64,000 nt of DNA, taken from assembly GCA_964577515.1 (NCBI GenBank), contig CAZNZN010000001.1, positions 1 to 64,000 on the forward strand. Direction: 5' to 3'. Shown one piece after another: positions 1 through 8,401 of the stretch (its first letter is position 1; every line of letters starts with the position of its first letter). This DNA comes from UBA4124 sp964577515. Lineage in GTDB: Bacteria > Patescibacteriota > Minisyncoccia > Phycocordibacterales > UBA9973. The notes under the pieces were generated by a model. That model had not been told where the DNA came from and ran no database searches. It saw only the letters and a list, made by a program, of their open reading frames with translations. A program made the position numbers and the translations under genes.

Positions 1-1
1 A

Positions 2-232
2 CCCTCTCCCCATCGCCCATATCAAATCAAAAGAATTCCCCGCCGAAACAAAATAAGAATGGAAAAGCGATGGGGAGGTGAAATGCTGAGGGTAATCCCG
101 AAGCATGACGGAATTCATTTACGAGTTCATACATTGGTACTGTGTCCCGTCGTAGCTAAAGCGAAGGCGGAGAGCGTAGTAGGGAGATTAGAGATTTTGG
201 AGAAGTCGAGCGTGAGATTATTCATTCATTGA
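2..232 (+). other. Possible 3' end of a coding region entering from the left edge
   Basis: One plus-strand frame stays open from base 2 to a TGA ending at 232 (76 codons). The peptide is basic and I recognise no family. The hairpin at 283-307 would serve as a shared terminator for this frame and the converging gene at 320-805. Against it, an open frame of this length can occur by chance and the codon use is not distinctive. Treat it as a candidate only; the rest of 1-319 shows nothing else recognisable. Confidence 0.25.
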
Positions 233-282
233 TTCAAAATAAGTTCGCGCAAAGGACAGCAATTCACCACATAACAAAAAAG

Positions 283-307
283 AAAAAACCACCCTACGGT
301 GGTTTTT
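283..307. terminator. Bidirectional hairpin terminator
   Basis: ACCACC/GGTGGT stem with a CTAC loop, flanked by A-run and T-run. It lies just downstream of the minus-strand gene ending at 320. Confidence 0.75.
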
Positions 308-319
308 GAAATTGTTTTT

Positions 320-805
320 TCATACCTGGAAAAGTTCAGGCTTGAGGATATTTTGCGCCAACTCAAGACCAGCGGCAACATCCTCTTCTGCAAGCCCTTG
401 CTCCACACCTAACTGGGTAAAGTGAAGCAAGAATGCATCATCGAAAGACGGATCTTTTGCGATAGGACTCTTCTCCTTGTCTATATAGTACAAGAAGAGA
501 AGCACTAACGCTGCACGAGCAGTTTTCTCACCGGCAGGGTGTACTGCGAAAAAAGCAGTTTCTTTGTTAACCTCGCTTCGATAACAAAGCCCAGAAATAT
601 TTTCACTTGGCGGGACCAAAAGGTCTGTCCGACCAGCGCGAACCCGGACAGAGGCTGATGCTAAAAATTTTTCAATAGCCTCTTTTTGAGAGCCGGAAGA
701 AATAAACATTCCCGTTTTTTCAAAAACTCCCATTGTCATGGGAACAACGGTTTTTCGTTCCGCTTGTGCAGCGATAACAAAATCATTGATGTTTCGTATA
801 TTCAT
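320..805 (-). CDS. Hypothetical protein, 161 aa
   Basis: I do not recognise the family. The product is soluble: no signal peptide or membrane segment, a mixed alpha/beta first half and an acidic helical C-terminal half (about residues 115-161). The ATG start fits the promoter at 825-852, which would give a leader of about 12 nt. It is a single-gene unit closed by the hairpin at 283-307 and divergent from the gene at 929. No Shine-Dalgarno is visible. It belongs to a set of orphan genes in this window that have the same promoter layout. Confidence 0.75.
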   Translation of the reverse strand: MNIRNINDFVIAAQAERKTVVPMTMGVFEKTGMFISSGSQKEAIEKFLASASVRVRAGRTDLLVPPSENISGLCYRSEVNKETAFFAVHPAGEKTARAALVLLFLYYIDKEKSPIAKDPSFDDAFLLHFTQLGVEQGLAEEDVAAGLELAQNILKPELFQV

Positions 806-824
806 AACAAAGTAATTTGTTTAT

Positions 825-852
825 ACAGTAACAAAATACCTCTGAAAGTCAA
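825..852 (-). promoter_or_regulatory. Predicted promoter of the 320-805 gene
   Basis: On the minus strand: TTGACT, 16 bp, TACTGT, ending 19 nt before the ATG at 805. The -10 is weak but the spacing matches other promoters in the window. Confidence 0.5.
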
Positions 853-861
853 AAGGAGTAT

Positions 862-889
862 TTGACTTATTTATAAAAAATGAGATAAT
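862..889 (+). promoter_or_regulatory. Predicted promoter of the 929-1270 gene
   Basis: TTGACT, 16 bp, GATAAT. It is nearly back to back with the divergent promoter at 825-852. Confidence 0.6.
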
Positions 890-928
890 GATAAAAATTT
901 CATTTTCACACTTTTAAACCCATTGTTT

Positions 929-1270
929 ATGTCGAAAACGACAAAAGACCTGGCACATGATTTCATAAAAAACCAGGCAATAGATTGTGGAACGGTTAAT
1001 AGCTACAGGCTCGCGACTGGAATCAGAGAAGCGGCTGAAGACTTCAGTCGGATCTCTGGGCACTTTGCTCGTTACACCATCAACGAACAACCTGTATTTC
1101 TCGTCGATGAAGACAAGATGCCAAAGCAAACCGCAGACATCATCAAACCTGCAGCATTGCAACCAACCGGTTTCCCGGGCATCAAATTTCTAAAGGAGTG
1201 TGCATGCGCACACATCCCCACAGATCCCGTCGTTGCCACTATCACCCCTGCGGGGTACGTGGCTGATTAA
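929..1270 (+). CDS. Hypothetical protein, 113 aa
   Basis: No recognised family. An N-terminal helical part is followed by a basic/hydrophobic core and a Cys-Ala-Cys-Ala-His stretch near residue 92 that could bind metal, though this is only suggestive. An upstream TTG at 923 is in frame, but the ATG at 929 is preferred. The gene stands alone: promoter at 862-889 and hairpin at 1292-1313 directly behind the stop. No signal peptide or membrane segment. Confidence 0.7.
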   Translation: MSKTTKDLAHDFIKNQAIDCGTVNSYRLATGIREAAEDFSRISGHFARYTINEQPVFLVDEDKMPKQTADIIKPAALQPTGFPGIKFLKECACAHIPTDPVVATITPAGYVAD

Positions 1271-1291
1271 AAATTTTTAACCAAACAAAAG

Positions 1292-1313
1292 ACCCCGATT
1301 TTTTAATCGGGGT
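1292..1313. terminator. Bidirectional hairpin terminator
   Basis: ACCCCGATT/AATCGGGGT stem with a TTTT loop. It separates the converging 929-1270 gene and truB. Confidence 0.8.
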
Positions 1314-1320
1314 TCACTTT

Positions 1321-2085
1321 TTATAGTATCTTTGTTCTGTTTATGTTTGTTACTACCGCAGGAATACCAAGGGCTTCTCCTAAAAGAACACCGAGACTAC
1401 GAATATACACCCCACTAGAAACAGTGAACCGTACACTTGCTACAGTGACGAAGTCCTCACTGTTTTGATACGAGGCCCACTGCGTCAAAATAGCTTCTTG
1501 TCGAAAATCTCCTACCACCTTTTCAATAGTAGCAACTGCTTCATCTATAACACTTTCAACCTTTTTATCTTCTAATGAGAGCAATATGGCTTCATACACT
1601 TCTCCTTCTTTTACCGGAAGATCCGAAGGAAGTGTCCCAGCTCGCGCATGATGAAACAGTGGCACTCCATCAACAGGTTTTGATGAGTATGGAGGATACC
1701 GAAGCGACTGCGTTCCAATAATGGCTTGCAGTACACTGATAAGTGCTTCCTTTGATATTTTTCTGGGCGCATACTGCGTGAGTATACCCAACATATCATA
1801 AGTATCCGTGGCAATGCCAAACACGATAGTACACTCATATACCTTATCGTGAAGCAACCACTGATCTTTCTTTTTGCACGCTTCACCAAGAAGAAGAATC
1901 ATCTCTCCTTGAGCCATAGGATCGAGACGCCCTGCATAAGTGACAGGAACGGATTCAGACAAAGAAAGCGTTCGACGAAACCGCGTCACAAGCATTGCAA
2001 GTGTTTCTCCGGCGAACTTCTTTCCCAAAAAGACCCCTGGTGCGATTTGACTAAAGTCATCTTTTTCTGTATGATTGTCTGACAT
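1321..2085 (-). CDS. truB: tRNA pseudouridine-55 synthase TruB
   Basis: Makes pseudouridine 55 in the T-loop of tRNAs. The catalytic loop is visible at about residues 50-60 (YAGRLDPMAQG, nucleophile Asp55), and the C-terminal VSSGVYIRSLG segment matches the family's GTYIRTL motif. At 254 aa it is shorter than E. coli TruB (314), with no room for a full PUA domain. The usual N-terminal KPxGxTS motif is degraded. It is divergent from infC with only 24 bp between start codons, so infC promoter elements must overlap the truB start region. Confidence 0.9.
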   Translation of the reverse strand: MSDNHTEKDDFSQIAPGVFLGKKFAGETLAMLVTRFRRTLSLSESVPVTYAGRLDPMAQGEMILLLGEACKKKDQWLLHDKVYECTIVFGIATDTYDMLGILTQYAPRKISKEALISVLQAIIGTQSLRYPPYSSKPVDGVPLFHHARAGTLPSDLPVKEGEVYEAILLSLEDKKVESVIDEAVATIEKVVGDFRQEAILTQWASYQNSEDFVTVASVRFTVSSGVYIRSLGVLLGEALGIPAVVTNINRTKIL

Positions 2086-2109
2086 AAACGATACTCATAC
2101 TATACAGCC

Positions 2110-2625
2110 TTGAAGGAACGAATCAACAATCAAATACGAGCAACTGAATTACGCGTTCTTGACGCAGAAGGAACAAATCTCGGTGTACTTCCTTTTACAG
2201 AAGCATTGCAAATGGCGCGCGACCAGGGAGTAGATCTGATTGAAATCAACGCTGATGCAAAACCCCCTATCGCAAAAATAATGGAGTTTGGGAAATACCA
2301 ATACGAACTCAAAAAGAAAGCGCAGAAGGCAAAAGCTGGAGCAAAAACTACAGAAACAAAATCTATCCAAATCAAAGTTGGCACCGGGGATCACGATCTT
2401 GAACTTAAGGCGAAAACAGCATCAAAATGGCTCAAAGAAGGTCACCGTATCAAAGTAGAGCTCTTCCTTCGCGGGCGCATGAAAGGGATGAACCAAGAGT
2501 TCCTTAGAGAACGCCTTGATCGAGTGCTCCATTTTATCACTGAACACTACAAAATCGCTGAGCCTCACAAGCAATCCCCTAAAGGTATCGCCATTGTGAT
2601 AGAAAAAGACAAAGCAGCAAAATAA
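2110..2625 (+). CDS. infC: Translation initiation factor IF-3
   Basis: Binds the 30S subunit and checks initiator tRNA and start codon. The 171-aa product has the N-domain (RINNQIRA start, VDLIEINADAKPPIAKIMEFGKY), a Lys-rich linker around residues 68-80, and the C-domain with the LRGRMKGM motif. The start codon is TTG; a rare start is usual for infC and, in E. coli, allows self-regulation. First gene of the classical infC-rpmI-rplT group. No Shine-Dalgarno is seen, and the upstream gap to truB is 24 bp, so the leader is very short or begins inside truB. Confidence 0.96.
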   Translation: MKERINNQIRATELRVLDAEGTNLGVLPFTEALQMARDQGVDLIEINADAKPPIAKIMEFGKYQYELKKKAQKAKAGAKTTETKSIQIKVGTGDHDLELKAKTASKWLKEGHRIKVELFLRGRMKGMNQEFLRERLDRVLHFITEHYKIAEPHKQSPKGIAIVIEKDKAAK

Positions 2626-2699
2626 GGTTGACGGAACGCTATTTTTTAGTATTATAGAGGGACTTATTCTCGCAAATCTGAGAGAAACGGTAGATATAT

Positions 2700-2885
2700 A
2701 TGAAAACCAACAAATCATACACAAAACGCCTAAAAGTGACCAAAACTGGCAAAATCCTTGGACGGAAGCCTGGTTTCAACCACTTCAACGCGAAGCAGTC
2801 ACGAACCAGCCAGCTTGAGGGACGAAAGATGGTGGCGTTCCCTATGACAAACAAGGAAAAAGCGCAGTTTATCCCCCACAATTAA
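2700..2885 (+). CDS. rpmI: Ribosomal protein bL35
   Basis: Small, basic 50S protein, 61 aa. The KTNKSYTKRLKVTKTGKI start and the following Arg/Lys/His-rich stretch with a FNHFNAKQSR core match L35. Its place between infC and rplT is the standard order. 74 bp separate it from infC. No Shine-Dalgarno before the ATG. Confidence 0.93.
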   Translation: MKTNKSYTKRLKVTKTGKILGRKPGFNHFNAKQSRTSQLEGRKMVAFPMTNKEKAQFIPHN

Positions 2886-2893
2886 CACCATTT

Positions 2894-2904
2894 AGAGTTA
2901 CCAT
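2894..2904 (+). promoter_or_regulatory. AGAGTTA box before rplT start
   Basis: AGAGTTA ends 4 nt before the rplT ATG. The same box precedes eight more large-subunit protein genes in this window and may be a non-canonical ribosome-binding signal. Confidence 0.45.
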
Positions 2905-3249
2905 ATGACACGAGTAAAAGGAGGCGTCGTAGCCCTAAAAAAACGAAAAAATGTGCTTGCGATGACCAAAGGATACCGCTTTGGACGATCAACAAAGACA
3001 GCACAAGCAACAGAAGCGATTGCACACGCAGGAACATACGCATTTGCACACCGACGTGACAAAAAAAGCGATAAGCGCCAACTCTGGCAAGTACGTATCA
3101 ATGCTGCAGTTCGAGAACTTGGCATGAGCTACTCAAAGTTCATCGGTGCACTCAAAAAGACAAACATCGAACTCGACCGAAAGATTCTCTCAGATATTGC
3201 GCACACAAACCCTGAAACATTCAAAAAAATCGTTTCAAAAATACAATAA
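2905..3249 (+). CDS. rplT: Ribosomal protein bL20
   Basis: 50S assembly protein, 114 aa. It begins MTRVKGGVVALKKRKNVL, has the basic N-terminal extension, and carries the family core around residues 64-95 (LWQVRINAAVRELGMSYSKFI). Last gene of the infC operon; 20 bp after rpmI. In other bacteria L20 represses this operon through the leader; no such leader structure is evident here. Confidence 0.97.
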   Translation: MTRVKGGVVALKKRKNVLAMTKGYRFGRSTKTAQATEAIAHAGTYAFAHRRDKKSDKRQLWQVRINAAVRELGMSYSKFIGALKKTNIELDRKILSDIAHTNPETFKKIVSKIQ

Positions 3250-3251
3250 AT

Positions 3252-3279
3252 AAAAAACCTCTCATATGAGAGGTTTTTT
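3252..3279. terminator. Bidirectional terminator between rplT and map
   Basis: A perfect palindrome, A6-CCTCTCATATGAGAGG-T6. It serves both converging operons and overlaps the map stop codon. Confidence 0.85.
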
Positions 3280-4039
3280 ATTTCGTCAAAATTTCTGCTC
3301 CTGTTTCAGTGATGAGTACCGTATGTTCAAAATGTGCAGCTCGAGTCCCGTCTGCAGTCTTGTAAGTATACCCGTCTGCGGCAAGCACTACATCCTCCCC
3401 TCCAAGAGTAAACATGGGTTCTATCGCGATTACCATTCCAGGAACAAGCGCTTCCCCTTTTCCTGGCTTGCCAGTATTTTGAACATAAGGGTCTTCATGA
3501 ATATACCGTCCAACACCATGCCCTGAAAAACCATAGACAATACCTAGCCCCGCTTCTTCAGCAACTGATTGTATGGCGTATCCAATATCTCCGAGTCGTG
3601 CACCAGGAACGATAGCTTCTATACCTGCCTCAAGCGCTGTCTTTGTTGCGCTAAGAAGTTTTTTGTTTTTTGCAGAAATCTCTCCAACAGGAACAGTTAC
3701 TGCGTGGTCGAGAAATACTCCTTCGTAGTTGAGCCCTAAATCAAGAGAGACAATATCTCCTTCTTTAAGGATTTTTTTTCCAGGGATACCGTGCACTACC
3801 TCACTATTCACTGACACACAAAGCGTTGAAGGATATGGAAATGTCGCCCCTTCCGGCTGGTAATCTAAAAACGCAGGAGTGTGCCCAGCTTTTTTGATAC
3901 ACTCGTATGCATATGCATCGAGCTCTGCTGTGCTTATCCCGGGTGCAACACGCTTTGCAACATCGCGCAAAATAGCAGCGAGGATAGGACCCCCTTTTTT
4001 CAATCGTGCTATTTCACTATCGGTTTTGATAATAATCAT
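3278..4039 (-). CDS. map: Methionine aminopeptidase, type I
   Basis: Removes the N-terminal Met from nascent proteins. The 253-aa product has the pita-bread fold motifs in order: VVHGIPG near residue 83, metal ligands in LDLG and FLDHA (Asp, Asp), GHGVGRYIHE (His), AIEPMF (Glu) and FEHTVLIT (Glu). No N-terminal zinc extension. It follows adk with 3 bp between them, the common secY-adk-map order of the spc operon end. Confidence 0.96.
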   Translation of the reverse strand: MIIIKTDSEIARLKKGGPILAAILRDVAKRVAPGISTAELDAYAYECIKKAGHTPAFLDYQPEGATFPYPSTLCVSVNSEVVHGIPGKKILKEGDIVSLDLGLNYEGVFLDHAVTVPVGEISAKNKKLLSATKTALEAGIEAIVPGARLGDIGYAIQSVAEEAGLGIVYGFSGHGVGRYIHEDPYVQNTGKPGKGEALVPGMVIAIEPMFTLGGEDVVLAADGYTYKTADGTRAAHFEHTVLITETGAEILTK

Positions 4040-4042
4040 ATT

Positions 4043-4636
4043 TTATACAAGCCCCAATTCTTCACAGATGTCTCTGTGTACTGCCTCAATACTTTGTTCA
4101 CCATGAATCGTATGAAAAATAACTTTCCCCGAATCTCTAAGTGATTCTATTGCAGGTACTACATTTTCATGGAACCATTGTATCCTGTTCCACACTCGAT
4201 GCTGATCTGTATCGTCTGGGCGCCCTCTTCCGAGTAAATGTTCATATGCCCATTCATCACTTACCTGCAGAAAAAATATGTGTGGCTCCCACTCATAAAA
4301 ATCAAAAGCAGATAATAATGCCGGGATCTCAATAGCAATACGAGGAGTGCCGTCAATAAAAACATACTGTTCTCCATCATAGTCTTCTATCAGGCGATGC
4401 GACCATGCATGTACACCTAGGAATGCCGGCGGTAGTCCACCTTGCTCCATAAGTGCTTTGGTTTTTTGCGCAGTAAAAGATTTTTTTTGGACAAGTTCTC
4501 GAAACATGGAACCTGTTTCAAGATGGTACGTCCTAATAGAAGGATCTATTGATTGAAGCTTCTTTTGAAGCAATGCAACTTGCGTGCCCTTACCAGCACC
4601 AGAGTGACCGATAAAGATATACACGTTATGTTTCAT
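4043..4636 (-). CDS. adk: Adenylate kinase-family nucleotide kinase
   Basis: Nucleoside monophosphate kinase, 197 aa. The P-loop GHSGAGKGTQ sits at residues 9-18. A DGTPR segment replaces the usual DGFPR of the NMP-binding region, and the LID is short (GRGRPDDTD), as in short-form adenylate kinases. Position between secY and map supports adk, but the sequence is divergent and substrate preference could differ. A -10 TATACT (4647-4652) with a weak TTGATG -35 lies upstream, so adk-map may be transcribed separately from secY. Confidence 0.85.
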   Translation of the reverse strand: MKHNVYIFIGHSGAGKGTQVALLQKKLQSIDPSIRTYHLETGSMFRELVQKKSFTAQKTKALMEQGGLPPAFLGVHAWSHRLIEDYDGEQYVFIDGTPRIAIEIPALLSAFDFYEWEPHIFFLQVSDEWAYEHLLGRGRPDDTDQHRVWNRIQWFHENVVPAIESLRDSGKVIFHTIHGEQSIEAVHRDICEELGLV

Positions 4637-4677
4637 AGGTACTAGCAGTATAGCACTACTCCCCTTTCATCAAGAGT

Positions 4678-5949
4678 TTAGTATTCGTGAAGAGCAACCT
4701 GAGCATCCACTTTTCGAATAAGGTCAATAACCACAGAAACAACAATAAGTAGTGATGTGCCCCCTACAGCAAAAGCAGTGATACCTGTTGTTGTTTGGAC
4801 AACAATAGGAAGGACAGCGACGATACCAAGGAACAATGATCCCACAAGGGTGATACGAGTCACAATAGTTGCAAGATGGCGCATCGTCGCTTCTCCTGGA
4901 CGAATCCCAGGGATAAACGCACCGTTTTTTTGAAGATTTTCAGCTATTTGCTTTGGATCAAAAGTGACTGCAGTATAAAAATAGGTAAAGAATACTACAA
5001 GCACAAAATATACTAGTGCATATAGCCATGTTGTCTGAAGGAACCATGTGAGTCCGTGTCCTATTGATTGGAGAGCAGTAGAAGATGCATTAATAAATAC
5101 ACCTGAAAGAAAACGAGGGAAGAGGAGCAGTGATGATGCAAAAATAATTGGCATCACACCAGCTTGTGCAAGACGAAGCGGAAGGTATGTTTCACCTCCC
5201 CCAGTTGAACGAATTCCGCGCACTGCTCGAGCATAAGTTACCTGCACGGGACGCTCTGCTTCATAGATATACACCACTCCAGCAATCACAAGGATACCAA
5301 TAACTATATAGGCGAGAAGCATTGGAAGTTGATCAATGGTGAAAGTAAAGAAGAACTGTGCCACTTTTGCCGGGATAACAGAAAGAATCCCCGACATAAT
5401 GATAAGTGAAGTCCCATTTCCAATACCAAATTCATTGATGAGTTCCCCAATCCAAAGAAGGAGAACAGAACCAGCGGTGATGATCACAATGTTGAAGATA
5501 ATCCCTTGCAATGAGAGTGCATCGATAGCTCCTTGAGATTGGAAAAGCTTTATAAAACTAAACGCTTGCAACACAGCCAACGGCACCGAGAGTAACCGTG
5601 TGTATTGGTTGAAGCGCTTACGTCCTGCCTCACCGTTTTCCTGCATCATCTCCTTGATACTAGGTACCATCATAGAGAGAAGTTGCATAATAATAGAAGC
5701 AGTAATATATGGACCAACACCGAGCATCACAATAGAAAAGTTTGAAAGTCCCCCACCTGAGAGAGCATTAAAGATACCAAGAAGCTGGTTTCCTTGAAGA
5801 AACTGATTGAGCTTCAACGTATCAACTCCTGGAACTGGGATAGTCGCAAGAAGACGAAATACGAAAAGCGCTCCAACAACAAAGAGTACTCTATTGCGAA
5901 GCGTTCTGTCAGTAACGATGGTCTTGAGTTTTGAGAAAAATGAATTCAT
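4678..5949 (-). CDS. secY: Protein translocase subunit SecY
   Basis: Channel subunit of the Sec translocon, about 423 aa, with ten hydrophobic segments. Family signatures visible: the plug region near VPGVDTLKLNQFL, the GGGLSNFSIVMLGVGPYI motif, MQENGEAGRKRFNQYTR, and the cytosolic loop RIRSTGG-type segment before YLPLRL. The ATG at 5949 is chosen over an in-frame GTG at 5952. It follows rplO by 82 bp in spc order and precedes adk. Confidence 0.97.
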   Translation of the reverse strand: MNSFFSKLKTIVTDRTLRNRVLFVVGALFVFRLLATIPVPGVDTLKLNQFLQGNQLLGIFNALSGGGLSNFSIVMLGVGPYITASIIMQLLSMMVPSIKEMMQENGEAGRKRFNQYTRLLSVPLAVLQAFSFIKLFQSQGAIDALSLQGIIFNIVIITAGSVLLLWIGELINEFGIGNGTSLIIMSGILSVIPAKVAQFFFTFTIDQLPMLLAYIVIGILVIAGVVYIYEAERPVQVTYARAVRGIRSTGGGETYLPLRLAQAGVMPIIFASSLLLFPRFLSGVFINASSTALQSIGHGLTWFLQTTWLYALVYFVLVVFFTYFYTAVTFDPKQIAENLQKNGAFIPGIRPGEATMRHLATIVTRITLVGSLFLGIVAVLPIVVQTTTGITAFAVGGTSLLIVVSVVIDLIRKVDAQVALHEY

Positions 5950-6031
5950 CACGTACGAGATTAATTTTTGTAATGACTACTATATGATACAGACGAGTAA
6001 TTTTTCATGTTATTTCGTCCGTGATTCATGA

Positions 6032-6472
6032 CTAGCCGTGTACGACACCACCTACTTTTTCTATCTTTGTCTTTGCGGTAGTTGAAACAGCGCAGTCATA
6101 AAACGCAACTGCCTTAGTAAGATCTCCTGTTGAAAGGATCTTTACAGCAGGAAGCTTTCCTCCCGTGCGAGTAATAAGCCCCTTTGCGAAAAGCGCTGAA
6201 GGAGTCACCGCTTCATTTACCTCAAAAGCAGCATTGATAGCAGCAAGGTTTACTACTTGTGGTTTTATCTGGAAAGCCTTGTTTATGTTCTTTCCGCGAC
6301 CTCGAAGTTTTGGAAGTTTTTTAATAGCATCTCGGAGTGCTGGTCGGATTTTATGTCCAGCACGTGCTTTTTGCCCTTTAGTACCACGACCAGCAGTTTT
6401 CCCTCGTTTACTTCCTCTTCCAACAAGTTTTTCTTTTTTATTTTTTGTTTTTCGTTTTAGTGTGTGCAACAT
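6032..6472 (-). CDS. rplO: Ribosomal protein uL15
   Basis: 50S protein, 146 aa. The Gly/Arg/Lys-rich N-terminus (GRGSKRGKTAGRGTKGQKARAG) is the L15 hallmark, followed by the LPKLRGRG segment and an alpha/beta C-terminal domain. It follows rpsE directly, 14 nt apart; rpmD (L30), normally between them, is absent. Confidence 0.96.
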   Translation of the reverse strand: MLHTLKRKTKNKKEKLVGRGSKRGKTAGRGTKGQKARAGHKIRPALRDAIKKLPKLRGRGKNINKAFQIKPQVVNLAAINAAFEVNEAVTPSALFAKGLITRTGGKLPAVKILSTGDLTKAVAFYDCAVSTTAKTKIEKVGGVVHG

Positions 6473-6476
6473 ACCA

Positions 6477-6483
6477 TAACTCT
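6477..6483 (-). promoter_or_regulatory. AGAGTTA box before rplO start
   Basis: AGAGTTA on the minus strand, ending 4 nt before the ATG at 6472 and lying just after the rpsE stop. Confidence 0.45.
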
Positions 6484-6486
6484 TGA

Positions 6487-7083
6487 TTACTTCTTTTCTC
6501 CAGAAGTAGCAGTCTCTGTTGAAAGAGCTTCTGGCTTAGGTGTAGTAAATGTGTGTGGAACACCAACACGAGCAAGGGCCTTCATGGTAGCTCGTGCTGT
6601 ATTGAGCTTGTTCTTGCTTCCTGAAAGAATCTTTGTAGTGACATCACGAACACCTGCAATATTCAAAATATCGCGAGCCGCTGCTCCAGATACAAGTCCT
6701 TTTCCACGATTTGGGAAGATGGTGATAGAAGAAGAACAATACTTAGCATCAACACCAAAAGGAATAGACTGTGTCTTTGTACGCTTGATCTTGATAGCAT
6801 GCTTTTTTGCGTCTTTTAGTGCTTTTGCAATAGCAAGTGCTGTATCGTTCCCTTTTCCAGTACCAAGGCCAACGACACCGTTTTTGTCCCCGATAATCAT
6901 TGAAACTGCAAAACTCATGCGGCGCCCTCCAGCAACAACACGAGTAACGCGTCGAATATCAATAATCTTCTGATCGACATCTTTTACTCGATCCGCAAAT
7001 GACTTAGCACCGTCTGGACGAGGACGTCGTGGTGCCCCAGAACGAGGTGATGATGGTCTAGTTGTAGTTGTTTTTTCTGTCAT
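6487..7083 (-). CDS. rpsE: Ribosomal protein uS5
   Basis: 30S protein for decoding fidelity, 198 aa. The dsRBD-like N-domain (VVAGGRRMSFAVSMIIGDKNGVVGLGTGKGND) begins near residue 47 after a disordered Arg/Pro/Ser-rich extension, then comes the GSAAAR-like GAAARDILNIAGVRDV region. The extension at both ends makes it longer than E. coli S5 (167). Between rplR and rplO, with no L30 gene following. Confidence 0.97.
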   Translation of the reverse strand: MTEKTTTTRPSSPRSGAPRRPRPDGAKSFADRVKDVDQKIIDIRRVTRVVAGGRRMSFAVSMIIGDKNGVVGLGTGKGNDTALAIAKALKDAKKHAIKIKRTKTQSIPFGVDAKYCSSSITIFPNRGKGLVSGAAARDILNIAGVRDVTTKILSGSKNKLNTARATMKALARVGVPHTFTTPKPEALSTETATSGEKK

Positions 7084-7092
7084 AAATTTTTA

Positions 7093-7440
7093 TTAAAACT
7101 GAAGTCCTGCCTCACGTGCAGCATCAGCAAGTGCTTTTATTCGACCTGCGTACTTGAACCCGTTTCGGTCAAACACTACAGTGGTAATACCCTTTGCAAG
7201 TGCAGCTTTTGCAATATCTTTTCCAACCTGGATCGCTCCTTGCATTTTGGTAGCGTTTTTTCGTCCCATATCATTTGCTGCAACAACCGTTCGTGCGCTG
7301 ACATCATCAATAAGTTGCGCATACATGAAGTTATTTGAGCGAAAAACACTCATACGAGGGCGAGTCTCGGTACCTGAAACAAGCGCGCGAACTTTTCGCT
7401 TGATTCTCATTTTTTTCTCTTGTGTACTTTGTCGTGACAT
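7093..7440 (-). CDS. rplR: Ribosomal protein uL18
   Basis: 5S rRNA-binding 50S protein, 115 aa. Signatures: RKVRALVSGT near the start, RPRMSVFRSNNFMYAQLIDD, and the C-terminal VVFDRNGFKYAGRIKALADAAREAGL. Nine nt before rpsE in spc operon order. An internal ATG at codon 11 is possible, but the first ATG fits family length. Confidence 0.97.
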   Translation of the reverse strand: MSRQSTQEKKMRIKRKVRALVSGTETRPRMSVFRSNNFMYAQLIDDVSARTVVAANDMGRKNATKMQGAIQVGKDIAKAALAKGITTVVFDRNGFKYAGRIKALADAAREAGLQF

Positions 7441-7459
7441 ATATTTCTCGTTAACTTAA

Positions 7460-7993
7460 CTATGCTGTTTTCTTTCCAGCTTTTCGACGAATAACCTCAT
7501 CATCGTAGTGAAATCCTTTCCCTTTATATGGTTCTGGTTTCTTCATTGCACGAATCTTTGCAGAGAACTGACCAACGAGTTCCTTATCAATACCAGAAAA
7601 AGTGATATTGTTCTTTTCTGCTGTTACAGTAAGTCCTTCTGGGATAGCGACAACAACAGGGTGAGAGAACCCGAGGGCGAGATGGAGCTCTTTCCCTTTT
7701 ACCTCACTCTTATATCCAACCCCTTCAAGAATAAGCTTCTTTGTATACGGAGTATTTACTCCTTGCAGCATATTCTTTACATGTGATGCATATGTTCCCC
7801 AAAGAGCGCGTGAAAATGGATCTTCTGCTTTAGGCGAAAAAGAAACAATATTATCTGCAATAGTGATAGTAATACTATCTTTGAACTCTTTTGAGAGCAT
7901 TCCTAGTGGTCCCTTTACGGTAAAAATACCGTTAACAAAAGAAACTTCTGTTTTTGCTGGAATCGTTAGTTGTTGTTTTCCTACTCGGCTCAT
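7460..7993 (-). CDS. rplF: Ribosomal protein uL6
   Basis: 50S protein near the factor-binding site, 177 aa, with two similar alpha/beta domains. The conserved MSRVGKQQLTIPAK start and the C-terminal KPEPYKGKGFHYDDEVIRRKAGK signature are clear. It lies between rpsH and rplR. Confidence 0.97.
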   Translation of the reverse strand: MSRVGKQQLTIPAKTEVSFVNGIFTVKGPLGMLSKEFKDSITITIADNIVSFSPKAEDPFSRALWGTYASHVKNMLQGVNTPYTKKLILEGVGYKSEVKGKELHLALGFSHPVVVAIPEGLTVTAEKNNITFSGIDKELVGQFSAKIRAMKKPEPYKGKGFHYDDEVIRRKAGKKTA

Positions 7994-7998
7994 AGTAA

Positions 7999-8005
7999 TA
8001 ACTCT
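7999..8005 (-). promoter_or_regulatory. AGAGTTA box before rplF start
   Basis: AGAGTTA ends 5 nt before the ATG at 7993; the rpsH stop codon TAG overlaps its first bases. Confidence 0.45.
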
Positions 8006-8393
8006 ACCAGATCATAAATAATACTTCTCCACCGACCTGCTCCTTTCGAGCTTGTTTATCTGAAAGTATCCCCTTTGGAGTTGAAAATACTGTCATACCG
8101 TATCCACTTTTGATTGAGTGGATTTCTCGAACTCCCATGTATACTCGTCGAGATGGCTTTGAGACACGCTTCACATCAGTGATTCGTGACTTCCCCATTG
8201 GGTATGCAAGTTCGATTTCGATAACGGGAACATTGTTCTTTTCTGTTTTCTTTGAGATATTTGCTACGAAACCGCTGTCTTTGAGACATTCAGCGATAGC
8301 AAATTTGATTTTTGAAAACGGAACAACCACTGATTTCTTAGAAACCATTGCTCCGTTTTTTATTGCAATAAGCATGTTTGAAATAGGATCCAT
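8004..8393 (-). CDS. rpsH: Ribosomal protein uS8
   Basis: 30S assembly protein, 129 aa. It starts MDPISNMLIAIKNG and ends with the GYGMTVFSTPKGILSDKQARKEQVGGEVL signature. The ATG at 8393 is chosen because it aligns with the usual start; an in-frame TTG at 8408 would overlap rpsN by 7 nt. Spc operon order. Confidence 0.96.
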   Translation of the reverse strand: MDPISNMLIAIKNGAMVSKKSVVVPFSKIKFAIAECLKDSGFVANISKKTEKNNVPVIEIELAYPMGKSRITDVKRVSKPSRRVYMGVREIHSIKSGYGMTVFSTPKGILSDKQARKEQVGGEVLFMIW

Positions 8394-8401
8394 ATGTGTT
8401 T

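Noticed and set aside
130..180. GTAGCTAAAGCGAAGGCGGAG stretch as a repeated element
   Set aside because: It resembles a repeat seen in some Patescibacteria genomes, but only one copy occurs in this window.
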